Source: CAVVEC01 sp963770485 (GTDB lineage Bacteria > Acidobacteriota > Terriglobia > Terriglobales > Acidobacteriaceae). Taken from it: a DNA stretch of 64,000 nucleotides. The translations under genes were made by a program, and so were the position numbers. The notes under the pieces were generated by a model, which saw only the letters and a list, made by a program, of their open reading frames with translations, was not told where the DNA came from and did no database searches. This document shows, one piece after another, positions 37,675 to 45,440 of the stretch. Each line of letters begins with the position of its first letter. Position 1 is the stretch's first letter. The DNA is taken from positions 124,001 to 188,000 of the forward strand of contig CAVYPX010000017.1 of NCBI GenBank assembly GCA_963770485.1, read 5' to 3'.

Positions 37675-39297
37675 TTACCGGTCCGCGCGAGACGGCGGTG
37701 ATGCCCCTGCTTCTTCCACCCGCTCCATCTCAATCACCCCTACCCACTGGCCTTTCCGCCTGTTGCTGTAGACCAGTCTTCCACCCAGAATCTGTGCGGC
37801 GGCGGCCGGCGGAACATCACGATGGTAGCCGAAGAATTGGTTTTTCCATTGTTGCCAGGTGTGCCAGCGCTCGAACCAGGGATGCGGGGGCTCGTACTTG
37901 GTCGAAAACACCAGCGCCACATCGAAACTGGACCGGAAATCGGCGGCGGCCATGAGCTGCTCCACGGTGAAATCTCCAATACGAAAAACCTGCATCGGGC
38001 GGGTGACATAGCCGAGATAGGGTCGCGAGATTTCGTCACTCGCGGGCCAGGCGGTCAGGACGCGGGCCATGGGATAGCGCGCTTCCAGAAAGCCCTCAGC
38101 ATGCTGGTGCAGCAGAATGTAGTCGCGGTAGGCCAGATTGTCCTCGATGGAAAACCCATGCGGAGGATTGACGAACAGCGCCACCACAAATGCCAAAGCC
38201 ACAATTGCGACCACGCCGCGCCACAAGCGTACCCTGCGCCACAGCGTCGAAACGCTGAGAATGATCACCAGCGGGAGCACCGGAAGCATGTAGCGGGCCA
38301 GCACCGCGCCCCCGACCACAGCCATCGCCAACACGTACGCGACGATTATCGACAGAAAGGCAAACTGCGTGTCCAGAGCGATTCTTTTCCGGTCTTCGTT
38401 GTTGTCGCGGAGCGGAGGAAGCCACATCGCGAACAGTGCCGCCAAGGTGAGCGCATACAGGTTCAGATATCCCACCGTCTGCCACAGGCGCAGTCCCAGC
38501 GCGAGCAATGCGCGCAGGGGATGCAGCGTGGCTTGCACGTTATAGCGGAAGAACTCGGGATTGCCGAAGACGAATCCGGTGCGCAGGTAGTGGAAAACGT
38601 ACCAGAGCGCCAGAGGGACCAAAGGAAGAAGAAGCAACAGTCGGCCGAATGTAGATTCCTCAGGCGAGAAAGCCAAGTCGGCTCTGGTCGGTGGCTGTGA
38701 GTCTTGTCTCTGCTTTGCCACTAAGAGCCCTCTGGCCAACTCCCACGCGAACAGCGCCAGCGGAGCCAGAACTGCTGTTTCCTTCGCTAGCACCGCCAGT
38801 GAGAACCAGAGGGTTGTAGCACACCTTCGATTCTCGACATACGCGAGCACGCCCCAAAAGGTCAATCCTGCCGCCGCCAAATCCACGTGCGCCAGCGAAC
38901 TCTGCGCGAAGAATACAGGGTAAAGCGCGGTGCAGATCGCCGAAGCCACAGCGATCCCGGTGTTTGCCACCCGCTGGGCCAACCGGAATACGCCCAGCAC
39001 AGAAAAGGCCGCAACCAATAACATCGCGGTGCGGGTCACTAGCGGCGTATAACCCACGATTTTCCACGCTAGGGCAAGGTACGCCATAACCAGCGGCGGG
39101 TGCGCATTGGAAGGAGTGGAATGGGGGATCAGCGCTCCCGTGAGCAGCAGATCGCGAGCCGCGGGAACATAGTATCCCGCCTCGTCCCAGAAGTAAGGCA
39201 GACGGAGCAGGCCGACATGGAGTGCGAAAAGCGCCAGGAAGAACAGCGCGAAAAGCAGCGCTGCAGAATATCGGCGCGAGTCGAGGTTGCGGGCCAC
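37675..39297 (-). CDS. Membrane glycosyltransferase (GT39/ArnT-like, GT-C fold)
   Basis: 540 residues, GTG start at 39297. Many membrane helices. The first periplasmic loop has FWDEAGYYVPAARDLLLTG, matching the catalytic Asp-Glu of GT-C enzymes that use polyprenyl-phosphate sugars, followed by HPPLVMAYLALAWKI. AKETAVLAPLALFAWEL is another family landmark. Probably transfers a sugar from a lipid carrier to a protein or surface glycolipid; acceptor unknown. It begins 9 nt after the DUF3467 gene, forming a two-gene operon. Confidence 0.85.
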   Translation of the reverse strand: MARNLDSRRYSAALLFALFFLALFALHVGLLRLPYFWDEAGYYVPAARDLLLTGALIPHSTPSNAHPPLVMAYLALAWKIVGYTPLVTRTAMLLVAAFSVLGVFRLAQRVANTGIAVASAICTALYPVFFAQSSLAHVDLAAAGLTFWGVLAYVENRRCATTLWFSLAVLAKETAVLAPLALFAWELARGLLVAKQRQDSQPPTRADLAFSPEESTFGRLLLLLPLVPLALWYVFHYLRTGFVFGNPEFFRYNVQATLHPLRALLALGLRLWQTVGYLNLYALTLAALFAMWLPPLRDNNEDRKRIALDTQFAFLSIIVAYVLAMAVVGGAVLARYMLPVLPLVIILSVSTLWRRVRLWRGVVAIVALAFVVALFVNPPHGFSIEDNLAYRDYILLHQHAEGFLEARYPMARVLTAWPASDEISRPYLGYVTRPMQVFRIGDFTVEQLMAAADFRSSFDVALVFSTKYEPPHPWFERWHTWQQWKNQFFGYHRDVPPAAAAQILGGRLVYSNRRKGQWVGVIEMERVEEAGASPPSRADR

Positions 39298-39306
39298 CGG
39301 CGCCGT

Positions 39307-39603
39307 CTAATGTACGGGCCCGCTAGCCGTCATTCGGGGATCGAGCTTGATCTCGCCAAACGCGCTCTCATAACCCGACACGTTTTGTTGCAGAATCGAC
39401 ATGAGTGCCTTGGCCTGCTGCGGACTCAGATAAATTCCCTGAAAATTCTTAACTTCCACCTGGGTTTCCGTCTGCTGTTGCAGCGTGCCGAATACCAGAA
39501 AGAAGTCCCACACGTTCACCCGCACCTGCACGCTGTTGGCATAATTTTCCCGATAATCCGGCGCACTGACCAGCTTGATATTGGGTTGAGATGGAATGGT
39601 CAT
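39307..39603 (-). CDS. DUF3467-family protein
   Basis: 98 residues. YANSVQVRVNVWDFFLVFG near the N-terminus and IYLSPQQAKALMSILQQNV followed by YESAFGEI near the C-terminus match the DUF3467 family of small cytosolic proteins of unknown function. Upstream of, and probably co-transcribed with, the GT39-type glycosyltransferase. Confidence 0.85.
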   Translation of the reverse strand: MTIPSQPNIKLVSAPDYRENYANSVQVRVNVWDFFLVFGTLQQQTETQVEVKNFQGIYLSPQQAKALMSILQQNVSGYESAFGEIKLDPRMTASGPVH

Positions 39604-39693
39604 AGGACACTTAGTTTAGCGGCATCGGCGGGCATAAGGAAAGAGAGCCTGTGCGTCGGCAGTGGGTCAGTTTGATCAATGCTAACGACTGTG

Positions 39694-39757
39694 GTCATCC
39701 CGAGCGGAGCATCTCGATTCGCTTACGAATCGAGGCGTGAAGTCGTCGGCGCCATTT
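39694..39757. repeat. Dispersed repeat with perfect hairpin
   Basis: Starts GTCATCCCGAGCGGAGC and holds a 9-bp perfect stem at 39713-39734 (CTCGATTCG / CGAATCGAG, loop CTTA). About 70 bp upstream of the tRNA gene. Confidence 0.65.
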
Positions 39758-39824
39758 TGCCGCCTGCAACTTGCATGGATGACTGCCGATTAGGCGATTC
39801 AGTATGATGTAGTGATAGCCAAAG

Positions 39825-39909
39825 GCCGGGATGGCGGAATTGGCAGACGCGCACGGCTTAGGACCGTGTGCCGAAAGGCGTGCAGGTTCAAGTCCTGTTC
39901 CCGGCACCA
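39825..39909 (+). tRNA. tRNA-Leu (anticodon UAG), CCA encoded
   Basis: 85 nt including CCA. Acceptor stem GCCGGGA / TCCCGGC, D-arm with GGCAGAC, anticodon stem-loop CACGG CTTAGGA CCGTG (anticodon TAG), long class II variable arm (TGCCGAAAGGCG) and T-arm GCAGG TTCAAGT CCTGT. All pairings read by eye are intact. Confidence 0.95.
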
Positions 39910-40008
39910 GGTTGCCCCGTGCATCGTAGAAAGGGACGAGGTCCCTCGACTGCGCTCGGGATTTCGCCAGCAGGCTCCCGCTGCGCTCACGCCTGCTAGA
40001 CGGCTCAA

Positions 40009-40032
40009 GTTCAAGTCCTGTTCCCGGCACCA
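40009..40032 (+). repeat. Direct repeat of the last 24 nt of tRNA-Leu (att-like)
   Basis: Identical to 39886-39909, covering the T-loop, 3' acceptor strand and CCA. The copies are 123 bp apart, start to start. Identity ends exactly after CCA, as expected of an integration-site duplication. The 99 bp between holds only dispersed-repeat sequence. Confidence 0.75.
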
Positions 40033-40077
40033 TTAGTTCTCACCCACGAACAGCGGGTCCCCATTCGACTCGCGGTG

Positions 40078-40147
40078 TTCGCTCAAGGCAGGCTCTTGAA
40101 TCGGTCGCTGAATTCGCAGCGAATTCAGCAAGTCCTCTCGGGATGAC
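40078..40147. repeat. Dispersed repeat with perfect hairpin
   Basis: Ends CTCTCGGGATGAC (inverse of GTCATCCCGAG) and contains GCTGAATTCG / CGAATTCAGC with loop CAG at 40107-40129. Confidence 0.65.
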
Positions 40148-40221
40148 AATTGGTTTTCAGACGCAAGCTTTCCCTCCCAGGATCGAGGCAGAGGCTCAGT
40201 GGCGAGCGAAAGCTTTTCGAT

Positions 40222-40494
40222 TCATTGCACCTGCTGCAATCCTTGATAGATCGCAACCCCTGCAATCACCAGGATGAGCACTCCCGAGACCGCTCCCAGC
40301 CAGCGCACGATGGGAGTGACTTTGTTGACCTTGTGCATGAGTTCGATCTGTTCCTTTTCCATGTGGGACTCGGATTCGCCCAGGAACAGTTGGTCATCCT
40401 CTTGCATGGTCAGGGTGCTGCGGTAGATCAGGAGGATGATCAGAATAGCGGTGAGAACTCCCCACACAATCAGCGGCCATACCAGCATCTGCAT
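40222..40494 (-). CDS. Small two-helix membrane protein
   Basis: 90 residues with two membrane segments (about 4-24, VWPLIVWGVLTAILIILLIY, and 66-85, LGAVSGVLILVIAGVAIY) joined by an acidic, charged loop (MQEDDQLFLGESESHMEKEQ). GGAGG ribosome site before the ATG. Family not recognised; size and charge resemble small respiratory or stress-associated membrane proteins but no function is claimed. Confidence 0.75.
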   Translation of the reverse strand: MQMLVWPLIVWGVLTAILIILLIYRSTLTMQEDDQLFLGESESHMEKEQIELMHKVNKVTPIVRWLGAVSGVLILVIAGVAIYQGLQQVQ

Positions 40495-40694
40495 AGGTTA
40501 CCTCCGTGCTGATCTCAAGCTGATTCCAAGGCTCCCAGCGGTGCGGTTGCGACCGAGAACCGAGCCGATAAGCTCCTCGCGCAAATTATAGCCCCTGAAT
40601 GCCATACGTCGAGGGTTTTTGTTTTCAATTGCGACCCCGGTGGCCTCAGGCTCATCTAAAATCTAGACGCCGGAAGGAGCAGGCATTTTTGTCC

Positions 40695-40722
40695 GTGACC
40701 TACGGGATGACTTTGCTATAAT
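40695..40722 (+). promoter_or_regulatory. Candidate promoter of erpA (extended -10)
   Basis: GTGACC at 40695-40700, 16-nt spacer, perfect TATAAT at 40717-40722 preceded by TGC (extended -10), about 30 nt before the ATG. Confidence 0.65.
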
Positions 40723-40752
40723 CTTTCAGCGAGTAATTTCAAGGAGATACCG

Positions 40753-41118
40753 ATGGCCACAACAACCACCCCGGAAGTACAGCCCAAGACAACGCCGATT
40801 ACTTTGACTTCGAATGCAATCGCCAAGGTCAAGGAGATCATGGCGCAACAGAACCCTGCCCCTAGCGGCCTGCGCGTAGGAGTTGTGGGCGGCGGTTGCT
40901 CCGGCTTCTCCTATTCCATGTCTTTTGAAAACGCGTCCGGCCTCATGGACAAAGTTTTCGACATGGATGGACTCAAAGTTTACGTGGACGCCACATCGGT
41001 CATGTATTTGAATGGTTGCATCGTCGATTACGTCGAAACTCTGGAGGGCGCCGGCTTCAAGTTCGAGAATCCGAACGTGAAGAGCACTTGCGGTTGCGGG
41101 TCGTCGTTCAGCGTGTAA
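40753..41118 (+). CDS. erpA: Iron-sulfur cluster insertion protein (A-type carrier)
   Basis: 121 residues. The three cluster-ligating Cys are present: GGGCSGFSY and the C-terminal STCGCGSSFSV. The N-terminal ITLTSNAIAKVKEIMAQ segment is typical of ErpA/IscA. It delivers [4Fe-4S] or [2Fe-2S] clusters to apoproteins. AAGGAGATACC directly precedes the ATG. IscA and ErpA cannot be separated fully from sequence alone; a lone gene without iscSU favours ErpA. Own promoter and terminator: a single-gene unit. Confidence 0.93.
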   Translation: MATTTTPEVQPKTTPITLTSNAIAKVKEIMAQQNPAPSGLRVGVVGGGCSGFSYSMSFENASGLMDKVFDMDGLKVYVDATSVMYLNGCIVDYVETLEGAGFKFENPNVKSTCGCGSSFSV

Positions 41119-41144
41119 AGTTCGCTGGCCTCCAAAGGTTAGAA

Positions 41145-41174
41145 AGCCTCATCGCCGTGCGGTGGGGCTTTTTG
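41145..41174 (+). terminator. Rho-independent terminator after erpA
   Basis: Eleven-bp stem AGCCTCATCGC / GCGGTGGGGCT (with G-U pairs), 3-nt loop, then TTTTG. Confidence 0.8.
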
Positions 41175-41199
41175 CTTCCCGGCGGAACTGAGAATATTC

Positions 41200-42240
41200 C
41201 TACTGCTCATCCTGATCCGGTGGTATTTGCGGCGGCTGCATTCCTCCTGGCCCCGACTGATTACCCGGAGGCGGCTGTTGACCCGGGGGCGCGCCGTTCG
41301 TTCCAGCAGCAGGGGCACCGCCGGTTGGAGTCGGAGTGGTGGTCAGCGGCGGCGCTCCCGTGCTGGGCATGGTGAGAAGGCCTCCGCGGTCCGTGCTCGG
41401 GTCGTAAATGAATTGCCATTGGTAGTAGCGATCTTTCTTGTTGAAGATGCGGATGGTTTTCTCTTTGCTCGTGCTCGCCACTCCGAGCATCGGTCCCCCG
41501 CCAAAAACCTGCTGATTATTTCCCGTCCCGGACGCCTGCCCGAGCGGGCCTGAACTGGTCGCCGCGCCGGCTGACTTTTGTCCTGGCGCTGGGTTAGGAC
41601 CAGTGGAATTTTCGTCCTCCCCGCCTGTTTCCTCGGAGTCTTCACCCGCAGCTTCGTTCGATCCTGCGTTACCTGCTGTCCCAGTGCCGCCCGAGTTCGG
41701 GTTAAGGCCGGCGCCGCCTGGGTTCGGGTTAAGCCCGCCAACGCCCTGTCCCATTCCGGCTGCGGCAAGGCCTCCGGCGAGCGCATTAGCATTGAGACCG
41801 CCGGCTGCCAGGCTGGCTTGCCCTCCGGCGCCGCCCGGTCCCTGCGCGCCTGCGGGTACAAGAGGGTTACCGGGAGTGGCTCCTCCGATCACTCCGCCGG
41901 ACATCAGTTGGACGTCGCCCATGTACAGAATCTTGAAGTCCTTCCCGGTGATGGGGTCCTTGTAGCGCCTGCGCAGGAAGCGGACCTCGTTGGTCTTCTC
42001 CAAATCTTCGATCTTGGTCGGGTAGCGGCCGAATTTCTTCACGTAATGTTTGATCGCCCTGGCGTACTGCACACCCCGGTGAATCAATTCTTCCTCGCGA
42101 TCGCGTTTCATCTGGAATGCAATCGTAGGAGCGATAACTATTGCGGCGATGGCCAGCAGCGCCACAGCCAGGATCAGGATGAGCAGAACGTATCCGCTCT
42201 CACCGTGAGATGGTTGCCGTAGATGCGCTCGGACTCTCAT
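41200..42240 (-). CDS. Type II secretion / type IV pilus pseudopilin-like protein without Glu5
   Basis: About 346 residues from ATG at 42240. N-terminus GESG^YVLLILILAVALLAIA is prepilin-like, but the fifth residue is Ile, not Glu, as in GspK-type tip pseudopilins. Next is a conserved pseudopilin core (REEELIHRGVQYARAIKHYV, KKFGRYPTKIEDL, RYKDPITGKDFK). The C-terminal half is a long Gly/Ala/Pro/Asn-rich, low-complexity tail with RYYQWQFIYDPSTDRG near the end. Last gene of the pilM-N-O-P cluster on this strand. Role in the machine (tip or exporter) is inferred. Confidence 0.8.
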   Translation of the reverse strand: MRVRAHLRQPSHGESGYVLLILILAVALLAIAAIVIAPTIAFQMKRDREEELIHRGVQYARAIKHYVKKFGRYPTKIEDLEKTNEVRFLRRRYKDPITGKDFKILYMGDVQLMSGGVIGGATPGNPLVPAGAQGPGGAGGQASLAAGGLNANALAGGLAAAGMGQGVGGLNPNPGGAGLNPNSGGTGTAGNAGSNEAAGEDSEETGGEDENSTGPNPAPGQKSAGAATSSGPLGQASGTGNNQQVFGGGPMLGVASTSKEKTIRIFNKKDRYYQWQFIYDPSTDRGGLLTMPSTGAPPLTTTPTPTGGAPAAGTNGAPPGQQPPPGNQSGPGGMQPPQIPPDQDEQ

Positions 42241-42357
42241 GTTGATTTGTAATTCGTGATTTGTAATCGGGTAATTTGTTTGTCCACCGGGAGCGCTGAC
42301 ATTCGGCGGACACGAGAAATTACAAAATTGCAAATTACTCAATTGCCAATTCTGCCA

Positions 42358-42957
42358 TTATCCCTGGGTCAGCGGAATACTTTGCCGGTTGTTGTTGAGT
42401 ACGTCCTCGATTTCGACCGACATCGGCGAAATGCGCACCACTTTGTAGTGACGATCGACGACCTCTCCTTCGCTCGCAATGAACACATCCTCACCCTGGG
42501 AAAGAAAAATCTTCTTTGGTTCGCCCGGCTTGCTGGCAAATCCGAAAAACTTGAGATTGATAGGCGGTGGAGGGGGCGGAGGCGGCGGGCCCTGAGCTTC
42601 CTGATTCTTCTTGTCGGTCGTTCCATTACCTTCGGGCTGAGGAATCTCCGCCTGGGCCAGGAAAATATTCCGCCCATTGCCTTCGTACTTGGTATCCTCG
42701 CTGGCCTGCAGCCAGTCGTATCGCAGGGAAGGGTCGAGCGACCGCGGCGCTGCACCGACTTTTCTGCTCCGCCCGCGGCCCTTGGTCCGCGCCGTTGGTG
42801 GAGGGGCCGTCACGGGAGAGGTGACGGATGCGGGCGCGGCAGGCGTCGGAGATGAATCGCCGGAACTGAACAGCATCCGCCCAACCAGCACGAGGGCCAG
42901 CAGCGTAAGCACGCCGGTTGCGATCAGCTTGGTCCGATTTTCCGCTCCGATCTTCAT
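42358..42957 (-). CDS. pilP: PilP/GspC-like inner-membrane lipoprotein-type assembly factor
   Basis: 199 residues. One N-terminal membrane helix (LIATGVLTLLALVLVGRMLF), a Pro/Ala/Thr and basic stretch (GRGRSRKVGAAPRS), a poly-Pro tract, then a beta domain (KFFGFASKPGEPKKIFLSQG, VVDRHYKVVRISPMSVEIED) resembling the PilP/GspC homology-region fold. Located 3 nt after pilO, which supports PilP despite weak sequence similarity. No lipobox, so anchored by a helix rather than lipid. It would link the inner-membrane platform to a secretin, none of which is in this window. Confidence 0.72.
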   Translation of the reverse strand: MKIGAENRTKLIATGVLTLLALVLVGRMLFSSGDSSPTPAAPASVTSPVTAPPPTARTKGRGRSRKVGAAPRSLDPSLRYDWLQASEDTKYEGNGRNIFLAQAEIPQPEGNGTTDKKNQEAQGPPPPPPPPPINLKFFGFASKPGEPKKIFLSQGEDVFIASEGEVVDRHYKVVRISPMSVEIEDVLNNNRQSIPLTQG

Positions 42958-42960
42958 TAT

Positions 42961-43503
42961 TTAGGCAGCACCCGTTTTCAAATAAGTTTCCACTTTCATC
43001 TGCAGCCTGACGATCCCAGCTTGCTCTCCGCCCAGCGCCACGCTATCCACCAGGAAGAACAGCTGGTTACGCTCCAAAGCGTTAATGAAGCGCACCAGTT
43101 GCAGGTAGTCGCCCGCGAGATCGGCTTCAACCTCAACTGGCCGTACGCCCACTGGTTCCGGATCTTTGAAGGTGTACTTAATGCTTCCGATTTTTACACC
43201 ATTCTCTGCCGCGAGTTTGCCGATATCCTCAGAAATCGCGGAGTCCTGCGACGGCAGTCGCTGGGCATAGAAACTATCGATTTCTTTACGGGCGATGGGG
43301 ATTTTCTTGTCCAACCCGCGCAGCGGCTCGACCTCCCGCGTCTTCTGCTGTAATTCCTTCCAAGACTGACTCATTTCCGAACGCCGCGAGAGTTCGGACC
43401 CGACCAGCGGAGAGAAGTAGACCACGATTGCCAGCACGTCCACGACCGCCATCGTGGCCAGTGCGAGTTTCACTTTGCGACGTGTATCTCTGAGATCTGG
43501 CAC
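42961..43503 (-). CDS. pilO: PilO-type platform protein
   Basis: 180 residues from GTG at 43503; the pilN stop TAG shares a base with this GTG (TAGTG), which decides the start over a longer ORF reading upstream. Short cytosolic part, one membrane helix (LALATMAVVDVLAIVVYFSP), coiled coil (QSWKELQQKTREVEPLRGLD) and a ferredoxin-like periplasmic domain (VEADLAGDYLQLVRFINALE, LFFLVDSVALGG). Forms a heterodimer with PilN in the inner-membrane alignment complex. Confidence 0.87.
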   Translation of the reverse strand: MPDLRDTRRKVKLALATMAVVDVLAIVVYFSPLVGSELSRRSEMSQSWKELQQKTREVEPLRGLDKKIPIARKEIDSFYAQRLPSQDSAISEDIGKLAAENGVKIGSIKYTFKDPEPVGVRPVEVEADLAGDYLQLVRFINALERNQLFFLVDSVALGGEQAGIVRLQMKVETYLKTGAA

Positions 43504-44111
43504 TATCGAACACTCCCTGGTTTGCCCGCGACTTCGGTCGCGGGAACGTAAAGCGCGCTGATATTGAACAGCACGGTGTCTCCCGAGGTCCCTCCGCTGC
43601 TGTTTTGAGCTGTTTCCTGTTCGATCTCGGTCTGCTGAAAGCGTTGCGAGGCTTCCATCTTGCGCACCAGTTCGAGCGCGCGGTCGCGGGAATCTCCCGC
43701 CACTGCCAGTTTGATTTCCAACCGGTCGTCTGGCGCCAGTTCGGGATGGATCGAGACGACGTGCAGCCGCGGCGGCATGACGCGCTCCATATCCTCGAAC
43801 ACCTGGGTCCACGAGAAGGCCTTGCGGTAGAACAGATCATTGAGGAACTGCGACCGGTCGCGAGTGCTGCTGTTCTGAGGCAGGTTCAGCAGCGCTTGCG
43901 CATCTGCTCTTTCCTTGTCGCGGGCTGCGATCTGCGCCTGATATTGCTGCATCAGCGTCCTGTCTTTGCGGGCATCGATCCAGCCCCGAACTGTGAAATA
44001 GGTCAAAGCCAGGGTCACAATTCCGAGCGCGGCCAGCGCGCCGCCCCAGCGAAACCAGAAGCGCCGCAAATCCTCGTAGGGCTGAGTCGCGAGATTGATG
44101 TCCAAGCGCAT
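43503..44111 (-). CDS. pilN: PilN-type platform protein
   Basis: 202 residues. The N-terminal INLATQPYED is a variant of the PilN INLLP motif that binds PilM. One membrane helix follows (about 24-42), then coiled coil and a periplasmic domain (FSWTQVFEDMERVMPPRLHV, KLAVAGDSRDRALELVRKME). Starts 1 nt after the pilM stop and overlaps pilO, so translation is coupled. Confidence 0.88.
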   Translation of the reverse strand: MRLDINLATQPYEDLRRFWFRWGGALAALGIVTLALTYFTVRGWIDARKDRTLMQQYQAQIAARDKERADAQALLNLPQNSSTRDRSQFLNDLFYRKAFSWTQVFEDMERVMPPRLHVVSIHPELAPDDRLEIKLAVAGDSRDRALELVRKMEASQRFQQTEIEQETAQNSSGGTSGDTVLFNISALYVPATEVAGKPGSVR

Positions 44112-44112
44112 T

Positions 44113-45018
44113 CTAGGAAAGCAGGGCCCCCACCACCCCGGCCATTCTCCATTTGGGAATCGTACCTACGCTCGCGCCCAGTTGTGCAGAGTTCACTAAC
44201 TCCGTTACCGTAACCCCGGTTTGCGCGCGCAGGGCGGGCAGGGCACCTCCGGTGTCCGACAAGCCCGCCACAAAAATCTGCTCAATATTCAGATGGTAGG
44301 TATCCTGGAAGAAAACAATCGAGGGATAAATTTCCTCCGCCAACTGCTCTCCCGTAATCGCGGCTCCGCGCGTATTCTCCAGGGTGCGGAACAGCAGCAA
44401 TTGGTGATCATCGAGAATTGCAATGCTGGCGGTACGCGGGTCCACCTTGACCACCAGAGTCGGGCGGTCGGCATCGGCCGCTCCCAGTGCGGCCAGCATC
44501 GAGGGCAGCACCACGCCCGGGCTGTATCCTGCGTCGCGAAACGCCGATTCGTAGTCCTCGATCACGCTCGTCAAGGCGACTGCGGCGACGACGCGAATCC
44601 CGCCCGTCGAAGGTTGTGAATGGTAGGAGACTTTGGCCTTATCCAGGTCAAAGGGAAGCGACTTCTTCAGCCGGAAACGCACCACGCCTTCCGCTTCCTG
44701 GCGGTTCGCCGGAAGCGTCTCAAAATCCAGCAGCATGACCCGGGCCGCCGCATCCGGAAGTACCGCGATCACGTCGCGCGAGCGGCCACTTACATTCCCC
44801 AGCGTCTCTCGAATGGTCTCGAAGACGCGGGTGCGCTCCCGCAGATTCGCCTCCAGCAGGTCGGGAACCACGCTGCCGGGCGCCAGGTCGGCGGCCGCGC
44901 ACATCTCGATCGTGCCGCCGCGTTCCGAGACTCGTCCGGCCAGCACACGATCAGCCGCGATTTCGCAGGCCAGCTTCGGCTTCGAACTCGATTTGAAACT
45001 AGGGCTCATTCTCGACAC
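44113..45018 (-). CDS. pilM: PilM-type actin-like ATPase
   Basis: 301 residues. ASKHA fold as in PilM/FtsA: AVLPDAAARVMLLDFETLP, EGVVRFRLKKSLPFDLDKA, and VVKVDPRTASIAILDDHQLL (phosphate-binding region). TRGAAITGEQLAEEIYPSIV and QIFVAGLSDTGG are also typical. It binds the PilN N-terminal peptide on the cytosolic side. First gene of the pilMNOP unit; preceded by a 422-bp gap that separates it from pilB. Confidence 0.88.
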   Translation of the reverse strand: MSRMSPSFKSSSKPKLACEIAADRVLAGRVSERGGTIEMCAAADLAPGSVVPDLLEANLRERTRVFETIRETLGNVSGRSRDVIAVLPDAAARVMLLDFETLPANRQEAEGVVRFRLKKSLPFDLDKAKVSYHSQPSTGGIRVVAAVALTSVIEDYESAFRDAGYSPGVVLPSMLAALGAADADRPTLVVKVDPRTASIAILDDHQLLLFRTLENTRGAAITGEQLAEEIYPSIVFFQDTYHLNIEQIFVAGLSDTGGALPALRAQTGVTVTELVNSAQLGASVGTIPKWRMAGVVGALLS

Positions 45019-45148
45019 TACTCGCTGCGGCGCTATTACAAATGAAACGCCGGGAAGCCAATAAATGCAATAACTGGAAGGGCACTGTGCGTATTGGCCC
45101 TAAGATCAGCAATAGCCAGTCGTTACCCTGAGCAGCACCTGAACACTT

Positions 45149-45200
45149 GTCATTCTGAGCCGATTGGCTGGTTCGCGAACGTGAACCGGTCACGGAGTCG
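45149..45200. repeat. Dispersed palindromic repeat (GTCATTCTGAGC type)
   Basis: GTCATTCTGAGCCGATTGGC followed by the hairpin-like GGTTCGCGAACGTGAACC. Confidence 0.55.
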
Positions 45201-45325
45201 ACAAACCCCTGTTCAGCCAATTCCAGTTACTAACACACCCCGGCGTTCTCGCACCACCGCCGCTCCCAATTCCCAAAATACCTGGCGAGAACACCCCAAG
45301 CATTTCCGGGAACTCTGGCTTGTTC

Positions 45326-45383
45326 GGGGTCCTTCGTCTCCGCATGTTCTGCGCTTTCCGCGCAGAACATGCTCAGGACGACA
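45326..45383. repeat. Dispersed repeat with 13-bp perfect hairpin
   Basis: Arms GCATGTTCTGCGC (45342-45354) and GCGCAGAACATGC (45360-45372), 5-nt loop, flanked by GGGGTCCTTCG and GCTCAGGACGACA, i.e. the inverse of a GTC(G/A)TCCTGAGC element. Confidence 0.75.
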
Positions 45384-45440
45384 GTTGAACTCAAGATCGA
45401 TCCACGCCGGCCACTTGACTGAACGGAGCTCAAGCCGCAC

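Larger units (their letters stand above)
39910..40221. other. Intergenic region: tRNA 3'-end duplication and dispersed repeats
   Basis: 312 bp. It contains repeat-like sequence directly after the tRNA (GGTCCCTCGACTGCGCTCGG), an exact copy of the tRNA 3' end (40009-40032) and another hairpin repeat (40078-40147). No gene. Confidence 0.7.
45019..45440. other. Gap in the pilus operon with dispersed repeats
   Basis: 422 bp between pilB and pilM, both on the minus strand. It holds a GTCATTCTGAGC repeat (45149 on) and a 58-bp repeat with a 13-bp perfect hairpin (45326-45383). A promoter for pilMNOP is expected here; none is clear by eye. Confidence 0.6.

Noticed and set aside
40009..40032. Possible second tRNA gene
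   Set aside because: Only the 3' 24 nt of the tRNA is repeated; no acceptor, D- or anticodon arm.
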